Assembly (NCBI GenBank): GCA_023055505.1
Contig: JALIRH010000026.1
Coordinates: 8,509,591-8,573,590 of the forward strand
Origin: Callipepla californica brunnescens
Lineage: Eukaryota; Chordata; Aves; Galliformes; Odontophoridae
Length of the DNA stretch: 64,000 nucleotides
Direction: 5' to 3'
In this document: positions 15,181 through 27,400 of the stretch, piece by piece
How positions within the stretch are numbered: the stretch's first letter is position 1
Layout: each line of letters starts with the position of its first letter
The notes under the pieces: model-generated
Database searches by the model: none
Told to the model about the DNA's origin: nothing
What the model saw: only the letters and a program-made list of their open reading frames with translations
Translations under genes and position numbers: made by a program

Positions 15181-15716
15181 AAGTTTTGGATATTTTTTAA
15201 TTTCTTTTTAGAGCTACTAGCCTCTTCAAATAAAGTGTGGCATTAAACATAATAGTAATAATAATGAACAAAAATGTGCAGGAAAGCAAATAAAGTTGCT
15301 GCAAATGCAGATTAATTGCAGACTGCCCAACTCATCTTCACAGTAAGTTTGAAGTTGCTTCTGCACTGAGGAATGCTTTCTCTCCACTGTTGACAATTTG
15401 TACTGAGTTAGAAGAACATGTTGAATGCAGCATGCAAACTGCTATGCAACATCTGTTAATGGTGAAGGTTACAGGCAATCTGTGGAGCTCTTCATTATGC
15501 AGAAACTATGACCTCTCTACTTGAGTGATTTGCAGCTGCACACAGAAGAGCCCACCTGATTCCCTGCAGAGCTGTTCATTTACTGTTTGTGTCCAGCTAT
15601 TTCATCTGCTCTTGCAATACTCTGAGTTTGCTGGATCCCAAATATGTTTACTGATGTGTATCAGCAAATTGTTTCCTGTTGTGTAGAGGATTGCAAAGTA
15701 GCAGTAGATTTAAATT

Positions 15717-15742
15717 AAAAACAAACAAACAAACAAAAAAAC
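15717..15742. repeat. (CAAA)n simple repeat
   Basis: Perfect CAAA units end in a short A run. No flanking retroposon was recognised. Confidence 0.85.
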
Positions 15743-18333
15743 ATACTAACACATCATATTTAGAAAAATGAGATGTGAAAACTGATTTAAAAGGAATGCT
15801 ATGGAAAACAAATACAGCGATAGTAAGAAAGAAATCAATCAGGGCGTGTTCTGTAGTTTCACTTGCATCCCTGAACTCCCATAGCTTTGTGAGGTGAGGA
15901 GAGTAGGAAAGCAGCTGGGTAGAGCCAACAAGCTGAGAGCTGGGACCCCTGCTTTTGCTTCTTCAGTGGGAGTGATGTCCAGGTTCCCTTAGATGCATCA
16001 ACCTTTGTTTCATCCACCAAAGGCATCATCCTGGCACGCAGTCCCATGTTCATGCAAATCGAATGAGTAGCTTTCACTTCTGCCACGCACTTGAAAAACA
16101 TAGGTATGGATTGTGTACTGAAAAACATGAGGTTTTTTTTGCAGAACAAAATAGCCTGAGTGTCTTGGTAACACATGAGATCATTATGCCTAGCTTATCA
16201 GAATAATTATGTTATCAACAACCTTGACTAAAGGAGGTCAGATTCTTTCTACTCATCTTCAAGTTTAGTGTTATCTTTTTGTGCAGATTACATTGGCATT
16301 TAAGTAATCCATACAGTGCAATTAACAGGGATTGGCCATGAGTTTAAAGTTGAAAAGTGAGAAAAAAGGTAGGGATGCAGTAGGCACGTTTGACTATTGA
16401 GCGATTAGCTTCTGTTGTACTATTAACATCAGACATACATCATGGAACGTGAGGGCTAGATGACACTGAAAACGATCCACTCAGTGTAAATTCAGATACA
16501 GGCTATTTTATTTGGAAAAGTTTGTGTCTGTTCTTATAATGGTTTGTCTTAATAAAGTTCCACAGTTGAAAGTGTTACGGACTCTATGGGGGATTCATAC
16601 TATCTTAATATTTTTCCTTAAGAGTGAGACAAAGCCCTTTATCAACTGTTAAGTCATATCCTTGCATGAGAACACTGAAAAAAGCCCTGTTTGGAGGAAT
16701 TAATTGTGTTACACTGATTTGTTTCTTACAAAATCTGACGTTAAAAGCAATGCTTTAACTATATTAAGTGCTATATAAATCTGAGTGCTCTGGAAAATCA
16801 TGTGCTGTGTCTATCAGATGACATCCCCATGGTGACTGCGCGGCTTCTTTTTCTTCCTGACTGTGCTTCTGCTCTTTTTTCTGTGTAACAGAGATAATAT
16901 CATTCCCTCATCTCACAAAGAATGCGATGAAAATTAATTAATTTTTGCAATACACCCAGGTATTAGTGTAATGAGATTCTAGCCCTCATCCCCACAACTT
17001 TCTGTAATATCTGATCCCTTTCTCTTCTACAGACTCCTATTTTGATCTTAGTATTCGTTTATTTGGAAAAATGGCATATGTTGAAAAATGTGAACCAATA
17101 TTAAAACATCAAGTGACATTAAATATTTTACTTGTGATAAAGACTTTCAGCCTATTTAACCATGCTTTGTTAATTAACAGGATATGCCATCTCTGTGTTC
17201 AATGGTATAACACCTTTCATCTTTTCCAAGCTTTTCCTCTTTTATTTTCCAGCATCTATATTTGTTTAATCCACATAAACATTTTGTTCTTGGAATACTT
17301 TCCTTAATCTGCTTAAAATAATATTATCCCTGATCAAATCTCGACTATTGGTCTGCAATAAAATAAGCCCTGTTTGCTGTGAATCAGTTCAGCTGGGTGA
17401 TTTGCCCTGGTTCCTCAAGCAGGTGAGAAGCATTTGGGATTGGTTATAGAGCTTACTTGTTAAGGAGTTTCTATTTTATCACTTGAGGAATACAGCAGCG
17501 TAACCAAAGGAAGACAAGAAAAGGATTGTTTTTGTTTTTTTTGCTTTCCTCTCCCCTGTTCAGCAGGTGTGCCTGCTGTACTCCTTCCATTTATTTTGCA
17601 GTGAAAAAATCTGCCTATGTGGGCAGATGCTAGATCAACTAGCATTGATAGTCCTGTGTCAGTTAAGATGTGTAACAGATCTCATGTGGAAGGGAACAGG
17701 AAGATTGCTCTGATCTTCCTCTGTTTATTTTTTCAGTCAATAATGTCTGGAAAAAGATAAGATCACTTTAATTCAAAGGTACAAAGATATATATATTTTT
17801 TTCCTTTGTCTTAACAGGTATTGAACTTGAGTACAGTTGCTTCAATGGGCTCTAATGTTTTGACTGCTTAGTTAATGATCTCCTAGTTACCTTCTATGTT
17901 ATTTTCCAAGCAGTTGCAAGTATTTTCCAAGTTGTGAGGTTTGCATTTTTCCCATATCGACGGTGCAAAACAGAGAAAACCAAGACCCCAGGAGACTCTG
18001 TTCCCCATCTTCACTAGAAACATGGGGCTCTATAATGAGGTTCTTATTAACGACATACCTGCTAAGTGAGCTGAAAGAGGTATGGCTTTTTCTTCTTTGT
18101 TGCTTGACTGCTCTGTGGGTGTGTGATCTTCCCCTTGGTGTGTGATGGTTGTAGTTAGAGCAGCCCATGCTTCTGCTCACACCTACCTGAGCCTTTGCAA
18201 GTGAGGACCCAGGTGGAATGCAGAGGGGCTACTGAGAGGGAAGGGGCCATACAGCTGTCCTAAGCATCCTGGAAGTACAGTTACAAGTAGCCAAATGCTT
18301 GGCTCACTGATGCCAGAGACCTTGTGGTACATC

Positions 18334-18408
18334 ACATAGTCACAGAGCTGTAGGGGATGGAAGGGACCTCTAGAGATCACCTAGTCCAACCCCCATGCCA
18401 AAGCAGGT
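18334..18408 (-). mobile_element. CR1 LINE fragment, 3' end, antisense
   Basis: Read on the minus strand, the segment matches the end of the CR1 3' untranslated region. The reverse-complement hallmark GGAAGGGACCTCTAGAGATC, then CTAGTCCAACCCCC and CCAAAGCAGG, is clear. The terminal repeat survives only as a trace (CATAGTCACAGAG). CR1 is a non-LTR retrotransposon whose copies are usually truncated at the 5' end, as here, where only about 75 bases remain. It cannot be active. Confidence 0.85.
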
Positions 18409-21400
18409 AATCTTAAAGGAGAAAAAGTGAGGCAGCAGTGCAGAGGTAAGTCCAGTTGTTACCAGCAAACAACTTCTCTTGCTGAGTAGAAATAAAGCAA
18501 TTAAGAGATGTTGGGTTCCACTACTTTGCAGGGGCTGGATTGTAACTGCTCAGCTTGGTGCAAAATGACTAGAAAAAATAGCAGTAGCCCTTTCTTAAGG
18601 AGAAATTGTGTGTTCATTTCATTACCTGTATAAAGCAGTTCTGTCTGAAATATTTCTGCAATTATCGTGCAGTCTTGTGCTTATATTTTGCCTAATTTTT
18701 GAATTGTTTTGCTCGAGAGAAGTTAAGTTTCACAGTATACTCTCAACTCATCCGTAACGCTTCAGTTACTAGGACAATACCTAATTAAGAGAATGTGAAA
18801 TTAAAATATATTTTTATCAAGGGGGATAAAAATGAGTACACAGAAGAAAATCACAAGGCATAGTGGTAAGTAATGCAACTTAATGCTCTGTATCTTTAAA
18901 CTACTTTGGAAATACAGTGGAGATGTGGGTATTGGAAAATTTGCTGAAAGAGAAGCCATGCAGTAAGAGTTGCCAAAGCTCATGTCTCTGGGGCAGTAAT
19001 CAAGCAGTCTTCCTTGTGAACTTAATGTAGATATCATAGCTTTAAAAAGCTAGAGCTTGTAAAGAGATATTTTGCATCTGTGCACTCAAAGCTCTTGTTA
19101 ATCAAGCAAATGTTCAGAAGGCCAAGTACTGAACTCATGTGTTTTTAATCACAGGTGTTTTGATTGTTTTTGTTTACCACAAACCGAAAGAATTAAAAAA
19201 TCGGTGTTCTTGAATCCAGTCATGTATCTGTACAAAATGTGTTTGTCACAAAGAATGTGTGCACATAAAGGTACTCATACTTAGTCGTGGTTATGGACAT
19301 TCTATATTACTTTCAAGTGAGGCTCCATGTCCCAGGATGCCTGTGCCCAAACTGTTTCATGTGGAGGAGTTATTCCAGCATTCAAGGTGCATTTCCTTTT
19401 TCTTGCATGCTTTCTTTGTTCTCTATCCTCATGGTATTTGCAGTGGGTGACCAAGCCTAAAAGGAAGGATATACTGCTTTCTGCAGGTACATTTGCAGGA
19501 AGGTGTTGATAAGAAGGTTTTCAGTAGGCCTTTCTGAAGCTTTTCTCTTATGGTTCTTCATTTGTTTTGTGCCGTGACTCCAACCATTAAAATTTGTTTT
19601 GAAGACCAGTGATATTTTTGGTAACAGAACTTGATATTGCTAGAAATGAAGTGAAAAGGAATATTTTCTTCTGAGATTAGATTGTATGATAATGAAGTAA
19701 GTTCTTATTTACCAGATTCTATTTCTTGTAATGAAACATTACTATTACTGATTCTTCCATCTTCTTAGGAAGTTACAGCTCCATAACTTCCTGCTAAGGG
19801 TATGCAGAACACAGGAAAATAGTTAGTCTGAATTGCCGTTTGTAGGAGAGCACAAACTTTCTATTTTTTTTTTTTTTTAATTCAAAGATACTTGACATCC
19901 AGTAAGCCAGCAAACAAAGCATTGCAGTTTGTCTTCATATGTTCTTTCAAGGACAACCCAGACTTCGTGGCTGCTGTATGTTTGAGTTGTAGCAGCTGTC
20001 TTGTTAGTGATGCCCAGAGCTGGAGGTGCATGCTGTGTTCTGCTAAATTGTATGAGGCAGGATGTTTTTCATTTTTAACTTCTACTTTCTGCAGAAGTGT
20101 GTATGGTCTCAGTGTTTTCCTCTTATTAAAAACAAAAAACAAACAAACTAAAAAAGAAATTGGTATGATAATTTGCTTCCAGGCATTTTTTCCTATGTTT
20201 GATAGTGAATTATGTGAAATAACTGCTTCACTGGGGAGAAAAAGAAAAAAAAACATCAAAAACAACCACTTATTTGAAGAAGGCTACTTGCTTTATTGTT
20301 AATGTTTGAAGCCTGAGGCTCCATAGGCAGTATCTGCCTGTCTCTGCTGCCAGGCTGCTCTCCCAGAGGCTGGAAGGGAGGCTGGGCAGAGGCTGAGCTG
20401 CAAGCATAGGGCCTTCCCCACTGCTGGTTGGGCATTCTGACAGTGCTGGCTCTGAATATCAAAATCCTTGTCTGTTAGCGAACTTTAAACTAATATGGAT
20501 AAAATGTATTATTTTCTATAGCCATCAAAAATGGAGGACAGAAAGTACTGGGAAGTTACTGCTTGTGAACATTAGTATTTAAGTCTGATCTCCTATGTCA
20601 ACTAGCATAAAAAAAGCACATTAATTTTTCTGCTATGTCATGTCATCCTGAGATGCAAATTAAGAGCACGCTGCTAACTTAACGGGACTCAAACTTTCAT
20701 TTTCTATGTGTTCTGCAAAGGCAAGCTGTATCAGGAGCAACAGATGGCTTGGTATCTCTTGCTGATGCTCCTGCTAGAATTTTATTCCCATCTCGAGAAT
20801 GTGAACCTATTGTCTGTATTCTGTCTGACACATACTACAGCATTCCTCTGATGCTAATTGCAAATGTAGACATGTGAAATAAACCCATGATTTTTGTCTT
20901 TTAGTGCTGCTCAGTGTAAGACTGCTCAGACCTATAATTAATTATCGCAAATACCTCTGTTTCACAGAGTGACAGAGTTGCTGATCCCTTTGCCATTCTT
21001 CCACCCCTTTCCTGATGTAGAGAGGTAGACACCATTTTCAACCTCCCCTCAGTCTTCAGGCTCTCCATTGAAACATGACTTCATGACACAGCTTTGTTTG
21101 AGAAGGCGAGTAACCAATAGTAAAAGGTTTAAAACCTATAAAGTCACATCCCTCAAGATCGAGTCTGTGCTTTCAGAGTTCCGTCAGCAGATTTGAATTA
21201 TGGCTATGAATGTTTACTGTGTATGTATCTGTGGTCTATATACTAGAACTCGAGTCCTTTACAAACCTAAATGTAAAACCTCTACCCATAGAGAGTGTGA
21301 TAACTGGGAGAACCTCTCTGTAAGAAAATTGATAGAAAAATAGCAAGCATTCTGTGTTAGACTCTGTTCAGTTATTTAGTCTGTTAATAGGTAATTGCAG

Positions 21401-24400
21401 ACACCAGAATTTGTTAACGTGAAAAGATGTTAGCGTTAAAAATAAAGCCTGGTTATGAGCTAGTCTTAATTGGTACAATTAGTGAGCTCAGCGGAATTCA
21501 CGACGTTTTCATATTGTGAGAAATTTGCTGTTCAGTGGTGGATCTGTGTTTTCCTGGGGTTTTCTCATTTTCTCTCCTCACTGCTGCAGAAAAGGTAGAT
21601 TGCATCCCCTCCCAGCCCCCTGCCTATTGCTTATTAAAAGCAACATGAAAAATGAATAGCATAAGGGTCAAGTTATTCTGAGTAATCATGAAAGCTAATT
21701 ATGAATTTTAATATTTACTTTTAAGAGCAATTAGCCACTGAAATGAAAATGCCTCAAGAAAAGCTGGGTTTTCTTTCATCTGATGTCCTTAGGTTTGGAT
21801 ATCTTTTTAAAAGAAGAAGCTTTAGCTCAAGACAGAGTTAGTTTTAATGTGGACTTTTCTAGATTAAAGTACACAAACTCAAGCAAGACATTTACAACAG
21901 CTCTTTTTACCTGGTGAGCTTAGAAATACCAGAGAGAATGTGGACTGAACCACCAGATTGTACTCTGAGGGTGGGTTTAAATACTCTTTCTTAGTCATTC
22001 AACATCAGACGTCAGAGGTGGAATCGTCTACTGTGGCCAATTAGAAAGAACAAGTGTTGTTAGAACTCATTGTACTAATTGGAATCTTGACAAATGTTAG
22101 GAAAACATGTTGTGTGAGATGACTTCAGTGTATGCAGGAACCTTTCCTGAGCTCAGGTACTAGAGGCATCAGAACAAGTTCTGAAACATGTTTTGGGGCT
22201 CAAAAAGAATGCTTGAATGGTGTTAAGCAATAGAAATGTCTTACTAACTCTGAGCCTTCTCTGACTTCTATTATTGTTATATGACCTTGTCATATAACAT
22301 GCAGACACAGAATCCCATTTGTGTTGCGCAGTTGTCACTGGAAGTCACTCTCGCACAGTATTTTCTGTGCAGTTAAACTCTCGGAGAGCAGGCAGAAGAG
22401 AAGCTGCTTTGAAATTCCCTGAACCCTGCAACCTGAGTCAGTGCTGTGACAGCTACACGAGGATGACAGACTTGAGGAATTAGCCTGGAGTTATAGGAAT
22501 GGAAACAATTTAAGTTTTTTCTGTGTAGACCCATATTGGGCGTACTTCTATCCAGTGACGCAGTCAGGCTCAGGATAATTATTTCTGTCCTTCTTTTAAG
22601 CACTGATTGTTATCTGTGAATAAAACAAACATTATTAAAGAGGTTTTTAGTTTATCGGATACTCAGATGGTAACATCTATGCTTATATCTGATGCAGCCC
22701 TCTACTGACTGTTAGATTAGAGTAATTCCTGAATGCATCAGTAAGGAGTGAAACAAACCCGAGCTATCTAAACGAATATTCGGTCAGCGCTGCACAGATC
22801 TTTCTGCTCCTATCTTACAGGCTGAAGCAGTTTCAGAAGGATCTAATTGTACTTTGGCAGAAGGGATGTATCTAGTCCACAGAGCTGTCTTCTTTTTGAT
22901 GTCATTACCTGTAACAGAGAACCGTCCCAGGTGTAATGTAGAGCCCTGCTCAGGAACAACTTGCAGCTGGACCCAAACAACACGAACATAAGTCTTCCTT
23001 GCCTCAGATTTTTCGACCACAGATGTGAAGTGCCTCTAAAAACCAGTTATCCACTGCTTCTGGCTTTCATACAAATCTGGTTTCTGTTAAGCATGTGAAA
23101 AATGCTGTACTGTGCTGTCATTGACTGTTCGTTACAGATTTCCAGGGCTTAAATGTCAGATTTACTATACAAGTTGCACGGAATCTCTTTTACATCACAG
23201 AAGATGATAAATTAGAAGTCTGAGACAATAAAGGGCTGTTTTCTTTGTGGTATATCACGGTACAGTTACTCTTACCAATGCAAACTGAAGTTAATCCTGT
23301 ACTGCTCATGAAAATGAGAGTAGGGCTCAGCGACATGATGACAATATTGGTAACACACAATGCTCCTCCTTCTTTTAATAGCTGTCCTTGGCTTGCTGAT
23401 GATGAGGAGTTTCATTATTGCTCATGTTTCTGCTAACAGACATGCTCCTGATAGCACACACACTAATCTGTCTGTTCGGGGAACACAGGAAGGAGTAAGG
23501 ATGTTTATAGACTTGCTCCGTGGTCAACCTCCTCTTGCCCTGGAGGAGCAGGCATCCTTGCAGCCTGCCTGCAGGCACCCCTATGCTGTCAGTCTGGCTG
23601 CAGATGTTTGTCTGTGTCTGTTTTAAGCTGCCTCCTGTTGCAGGAGATCTGTCAGATGGCCTCAGGCTGTGCTTGGGGTCAAGCTTGAGGCAGTGATGTT
23701 GTACAGCCTCCCAGTTCGAATCTGTGGGAGTGCCCCTGGGGAAGCCTGACGTGGTGATATGGATGCAATTTTTAAATCTTTTTCTCTATCCTTGGAGAGT
23801 GCTGGGAGATGGCTTCCTCTGGGAAGTCTGGGAGCAATTGGTGTTGCTCAGGAAAATGCTTTTCTTTTAGATGTGAGGGTTCCTGGGCTCAGCGTGTTGC
23901 TCCTGGCCCGCTCAGGCAGCTTGCAACTCTGGCGCTGACCTTGCCCTCATGGAGCAGTGCTTTAACCTGGGGCTCTCTGTCTGACACTGCCATTCTTTGC
24001 CATTGTTATCTTTGCTAAACTGCTCTGCAGGTTTCTCACAGCAGAAGCAGAGTGGGCACATCGGGATTTATCATTTATGGGCTTGTTAGACACAGATTTC
24101 TGAATATCTTTGGCTTACTTCAGTAGGTTCAAACGAAATTACTTGGTTTTTGGTAACAGAAAATTCTCTTTAGGAGAAGGGAAATGAAATCTTAGACTAA
24201 ATTTCTTATTTTCAAATGAAATTTCGGATTAAATCTCAATCTTTGTTACCATCATCTCAACTCATTTGATTTGTATGGTGGAATATTTCAGTCCCTCAAC
24301 GTGTGGGACAGCTTGGATTACTAAAGTGGTTACTTTATACTTAGTTGACTTAGGTTGTGTCCTAGACAAAGAGCAGTTTTGCTTTTTATTGCTACCCGAA

Positions 24401-24414
24401 ACCGTCATAAAATC
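18409..24414. other. Non-coding stretch between CR1 fragments
   Basis: No exon or RNA gene was recognised. Overlapping open frames of 127 and 136 codons lie on opposite strands at 19882-20302; the plus-strand frame starts at TTG, and neither resembles a known protein. The part around 20290-20460 and 23530-23990 is locally more GC-rich but lacks the CpG density of a promoter. Confidence 0.65.
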
Positions 24415-24455
24415 AGGTCTCTTTCAACCTTAGGCATTCCGTGATTCTGTTTCTG
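24415..24455 (+). mobile_element. Short CR1 LINE 3'-terminal fragment
   Basis: The segment AGGTCTCTTTCAACC followed by GGCATTCCGTGATTCTGT resembles the CR1 end (GGTCCCTTCCAACC then CATTCTATGATTCT). Only about 40 bases are recognisable. It is diverged, so the call rests on the combination of the CCTTCCAACC-like core and the ATTC.GTGATTCT tail. Confidence 0.55.
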
Positions 24456-27400
24456 AGTTTTTGTTTAGTTGTGGGTGTTTTTCACTGAAAAGAAAAACAG
24501 CACAATGAGGAGTATGTGTTAAACATATCATTAATCTAACATACCTGTCAGTGAAGACATGCCAGGGCTTAATTTTGACTGATAAAAAGTTTCCTTTTTC
24601 TTAATTAGCAGAGATTGCTCTATAAAGATGGGGCAGTACCTCTCTCTGAGTTGAAACTGCAAGCCAGGAAGGAGAAACTTGAACACACAAAACTTGCTGC
24701 CAGTTACAGTGTCAGATCTACAAGTCAGTCCCTGAGTTCCCAGCCTTTTCTTGTGCTTAATACCACAATCACCCCACAGCAATCTACACACATTGGTTCA
24801 ATTTCTTAAATATAAAATGGAGTCTAAGCAGGTTAAGTGAAACAGAGATTTATCTCCTCATAGGCTTGAAATAACAATAGAAGAGGTTGACTACAGTTTC
24901 CAAGACTGCACTTGCTATCGTTTATGTACATTCTGGTATTGACTTGGCAATCTTTGTCAATTGATGTTCTGTTTCAATGAAAAGATGAAATAGAAAAATG
25001 CCCTGTCAAGGGTCATCTGATTTATGCTGGGGTAGTTCAGGTATGAAGGCAAGCTGTGCGGCTTATGAAAAGGCTATGTTCAGAGCTGGGTGAATTTTAC
25101 TGATAAGCATCCGTTTTCTTTGTGTTTTCTACAACTAAAACATAAATAAGGTGTAAAAATTTGTCTCTCTTTGGAATTATTGTGAGATGTTCTTGAAGCA
25201 GCACTGATCATTGTGATTTTTTTTCCCCAGTTACGTGGACTCCAGCTGTACTGCCATTTGTGCTGTACAATTATCTAGTGATATTTATTGCAGCACTCTT
25301 AAAATAGTGTACTATGAATTCATGCATTATGTGAACTGCTTAAATGATAAACTCATATGCCGCAAGAAATAACTGATGCTCTTTGTGAATGCTTAAAAGC
25401 CCACGACTACTGATAGTGCATTTTAGGGCATACACTGCTACTGATGCTTTTTCTATTCCTTTGTAGTTGAATTTCACAATTAATTTTAATTATTACCAAC
25501 CTTGCCTTAGTTTTCTGCATACCACAGGCATTCTCAATAAATGCATATAAATGTGTACTTCTCTGGGAGAAAAAAAAACAAACAAAAATAATCAAAACAA
25601 ACAAAATAAAAACCTAAGCTTTCATCAAAGTAAGAGACTTGGGAGGAATAATGAAAAGCCTTTTTTGTTAGTCATCTATGGAGCTGTGTGCAACACTTGA
25701 CTGTTTAACATATGCACAGCTTAAAAGGAAACACCTGGCACGTGGCCCAGCCCTGTTCATATGATGTTAAAAGCAGTTATTTTGTGAGCCAGAATCTGTA
25801 GGAGTCATTTTAACCTGAAGAAAGCAATACACAGAGGCAGCCTTTGCTGTCTAAGATCTTTTAAGGTCAGCTGAGTAGTAAACTTTGATGGAAAAGGTGG
25901 AACTTCAAGCACTAAGGGAGATATGGCTGGTACTCAGACTTTGCTACTGAGTTAATTGTTTAAGAACATTGTCCAACACTGAAGAAGAAGCAAATTGCAA
26001 AAGAAGGTGGAAGGCAAAGAAAAGTTAAGTGTGTGGCTTCAGTATTTGTAGGTGAGAGTATATTAACAACTCCAGCTTTGCCCAGGAATAGGATGGGGTA
26101 GCATGGCTACATTTTTGCAATGAAATTGAAAATGAGCACAATTGTCTGTGTTAGGGAGTATTCATATGGGAAGTGCTTGTAGTTTTGAGGGTTTGGCAAG
26201 GAGTATGAAGAGTGACCATTACCACCATCCTAACATCTAGCTTTCTTGTTCAGTAGTCCTTCATTCTGCCTACAGAGTATGGCACAGAAGGGTTTGGATT
26301 AGGGGCCTTAGTTCCCACGGTGTTTTATGGCTGGAACAAAATGCATCCCCAGATCCCTTTTCATCCCCCAGTTCTCCTGTTGTCCGTCTCTCTTCTAGAG
26401 CTGGGTTCTGATATTTCAGAGACAGGAGGCCAGCTCTCCGAAACATGATAAACTTCAACTTTGGCAGGGTGTTTACAGCTGCCCTCCACTAGTTCTTCCA
26501 GCTCCTCCCAGGTAGGCATGAAGGAAGCTACAGCAGGTTGGGCTCCAGGGGCGTTATTAAGAGAGGAAGATATGCAAACTCGTAAACCTCTTTTGACTCT
26601 GACAACCCCACACCCCAGGGAAAACTGCTGGAAGAGCTGCATGAGTATCATCTTGCTTGTTTCTTGTAGGCACTGGCTGAGTCAGCCTGGCAGTAGCAGT
26701 ATTGGAGGCACTGAGATAACACAGTAGTTTTTGTGTAGACTGAGGAAGTGCACGTACAGTTTAATCACTCTGGTGATTTAGAAAAAAGGAAAAGATCAAA
26801 CACCATTCCACCATTCTTCTGGAGTCTGCCTGAGTACTCTTCATAAAAAAAAGCTTGTAGTATCATTCTTCTTAATTTCTTCATGCTTCTTAATTTGCAT
26901 GTCAAATAAAGCCTCAGCAAGTATTTTTGATGACGTTGCAAATCTTTAGCTCTGTAGACAATCCCTGTAAAATGTCATACATTATCAGATAACCATTGTC
27001 AAAGTACTTTTTGCTTCCTAGTCTACTGTGTAACTTTTTTTTTTCTTGAAATCAAGAAATCTTAAGGTTTTTAAAAAGCTTTTGTATTTGGGAATGCATT
27101 ATGAGCTGTGCCAGAAAATGAGAATCAGATCAGGGAATCTGACTGAGGATACTGCTCCTTCTACACCTATAACATCGCCTAAAGCCATTGAGACATGAGC
27201 TATATTCTGCAGTCTTTCAACCAACAGAGTTCTGTATTTTTATTCATTTGCAGCTGTAATGAGGGGTTTAATGTTATCCTTTTAGAATAGTTTAAAAGTG
27301 ATGCTGGTGTTGCAGATGTGTCCATCTTGATTTTAGCACTTTTTTTCATTTTTGTGTTTGTTTTTTTTTTAATTTAAGAATGTACGTTTTGGTTGAATCT

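Larger units (their letters stand above)
1..18333. other. Gene-free AT-rich non-coding stretch
   Basis: No recognisable coding exon, RNA gene or transposon was seen here on either strand. The stretch contains short homopolymers (for example T runs near 1449-1464 and 11681-11696), (CAAA)n tracts and AT-rich blocks. The longest open frame, about 151 codons at 14064-14519, starts at a TTG codon and resembles no known protein. The segment around 11330-11640 is unusually rich in TAAT/ATTA-type motifs and could be a conserved non-coding element. The lack of recognisable CR1 over 18 kb contrasts with the rest of the window. Intergenic or intronic status cannot be decided from sequence alone. Confidence 0.7.

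Noticed and set aside
19882..20302. Overlapping 136- and 127-codon frames on opposite strands
   Set aside because: Both cover the same low-complexity-bounded segment, the plus-strand one starts at TTG, and neither matches a family I know.
23705..23740. AGTTCGAATCTG as a possible tRNA T-arm
   Set aside because: No matching acceptor stem, A-box or anticodon arm was found around it.
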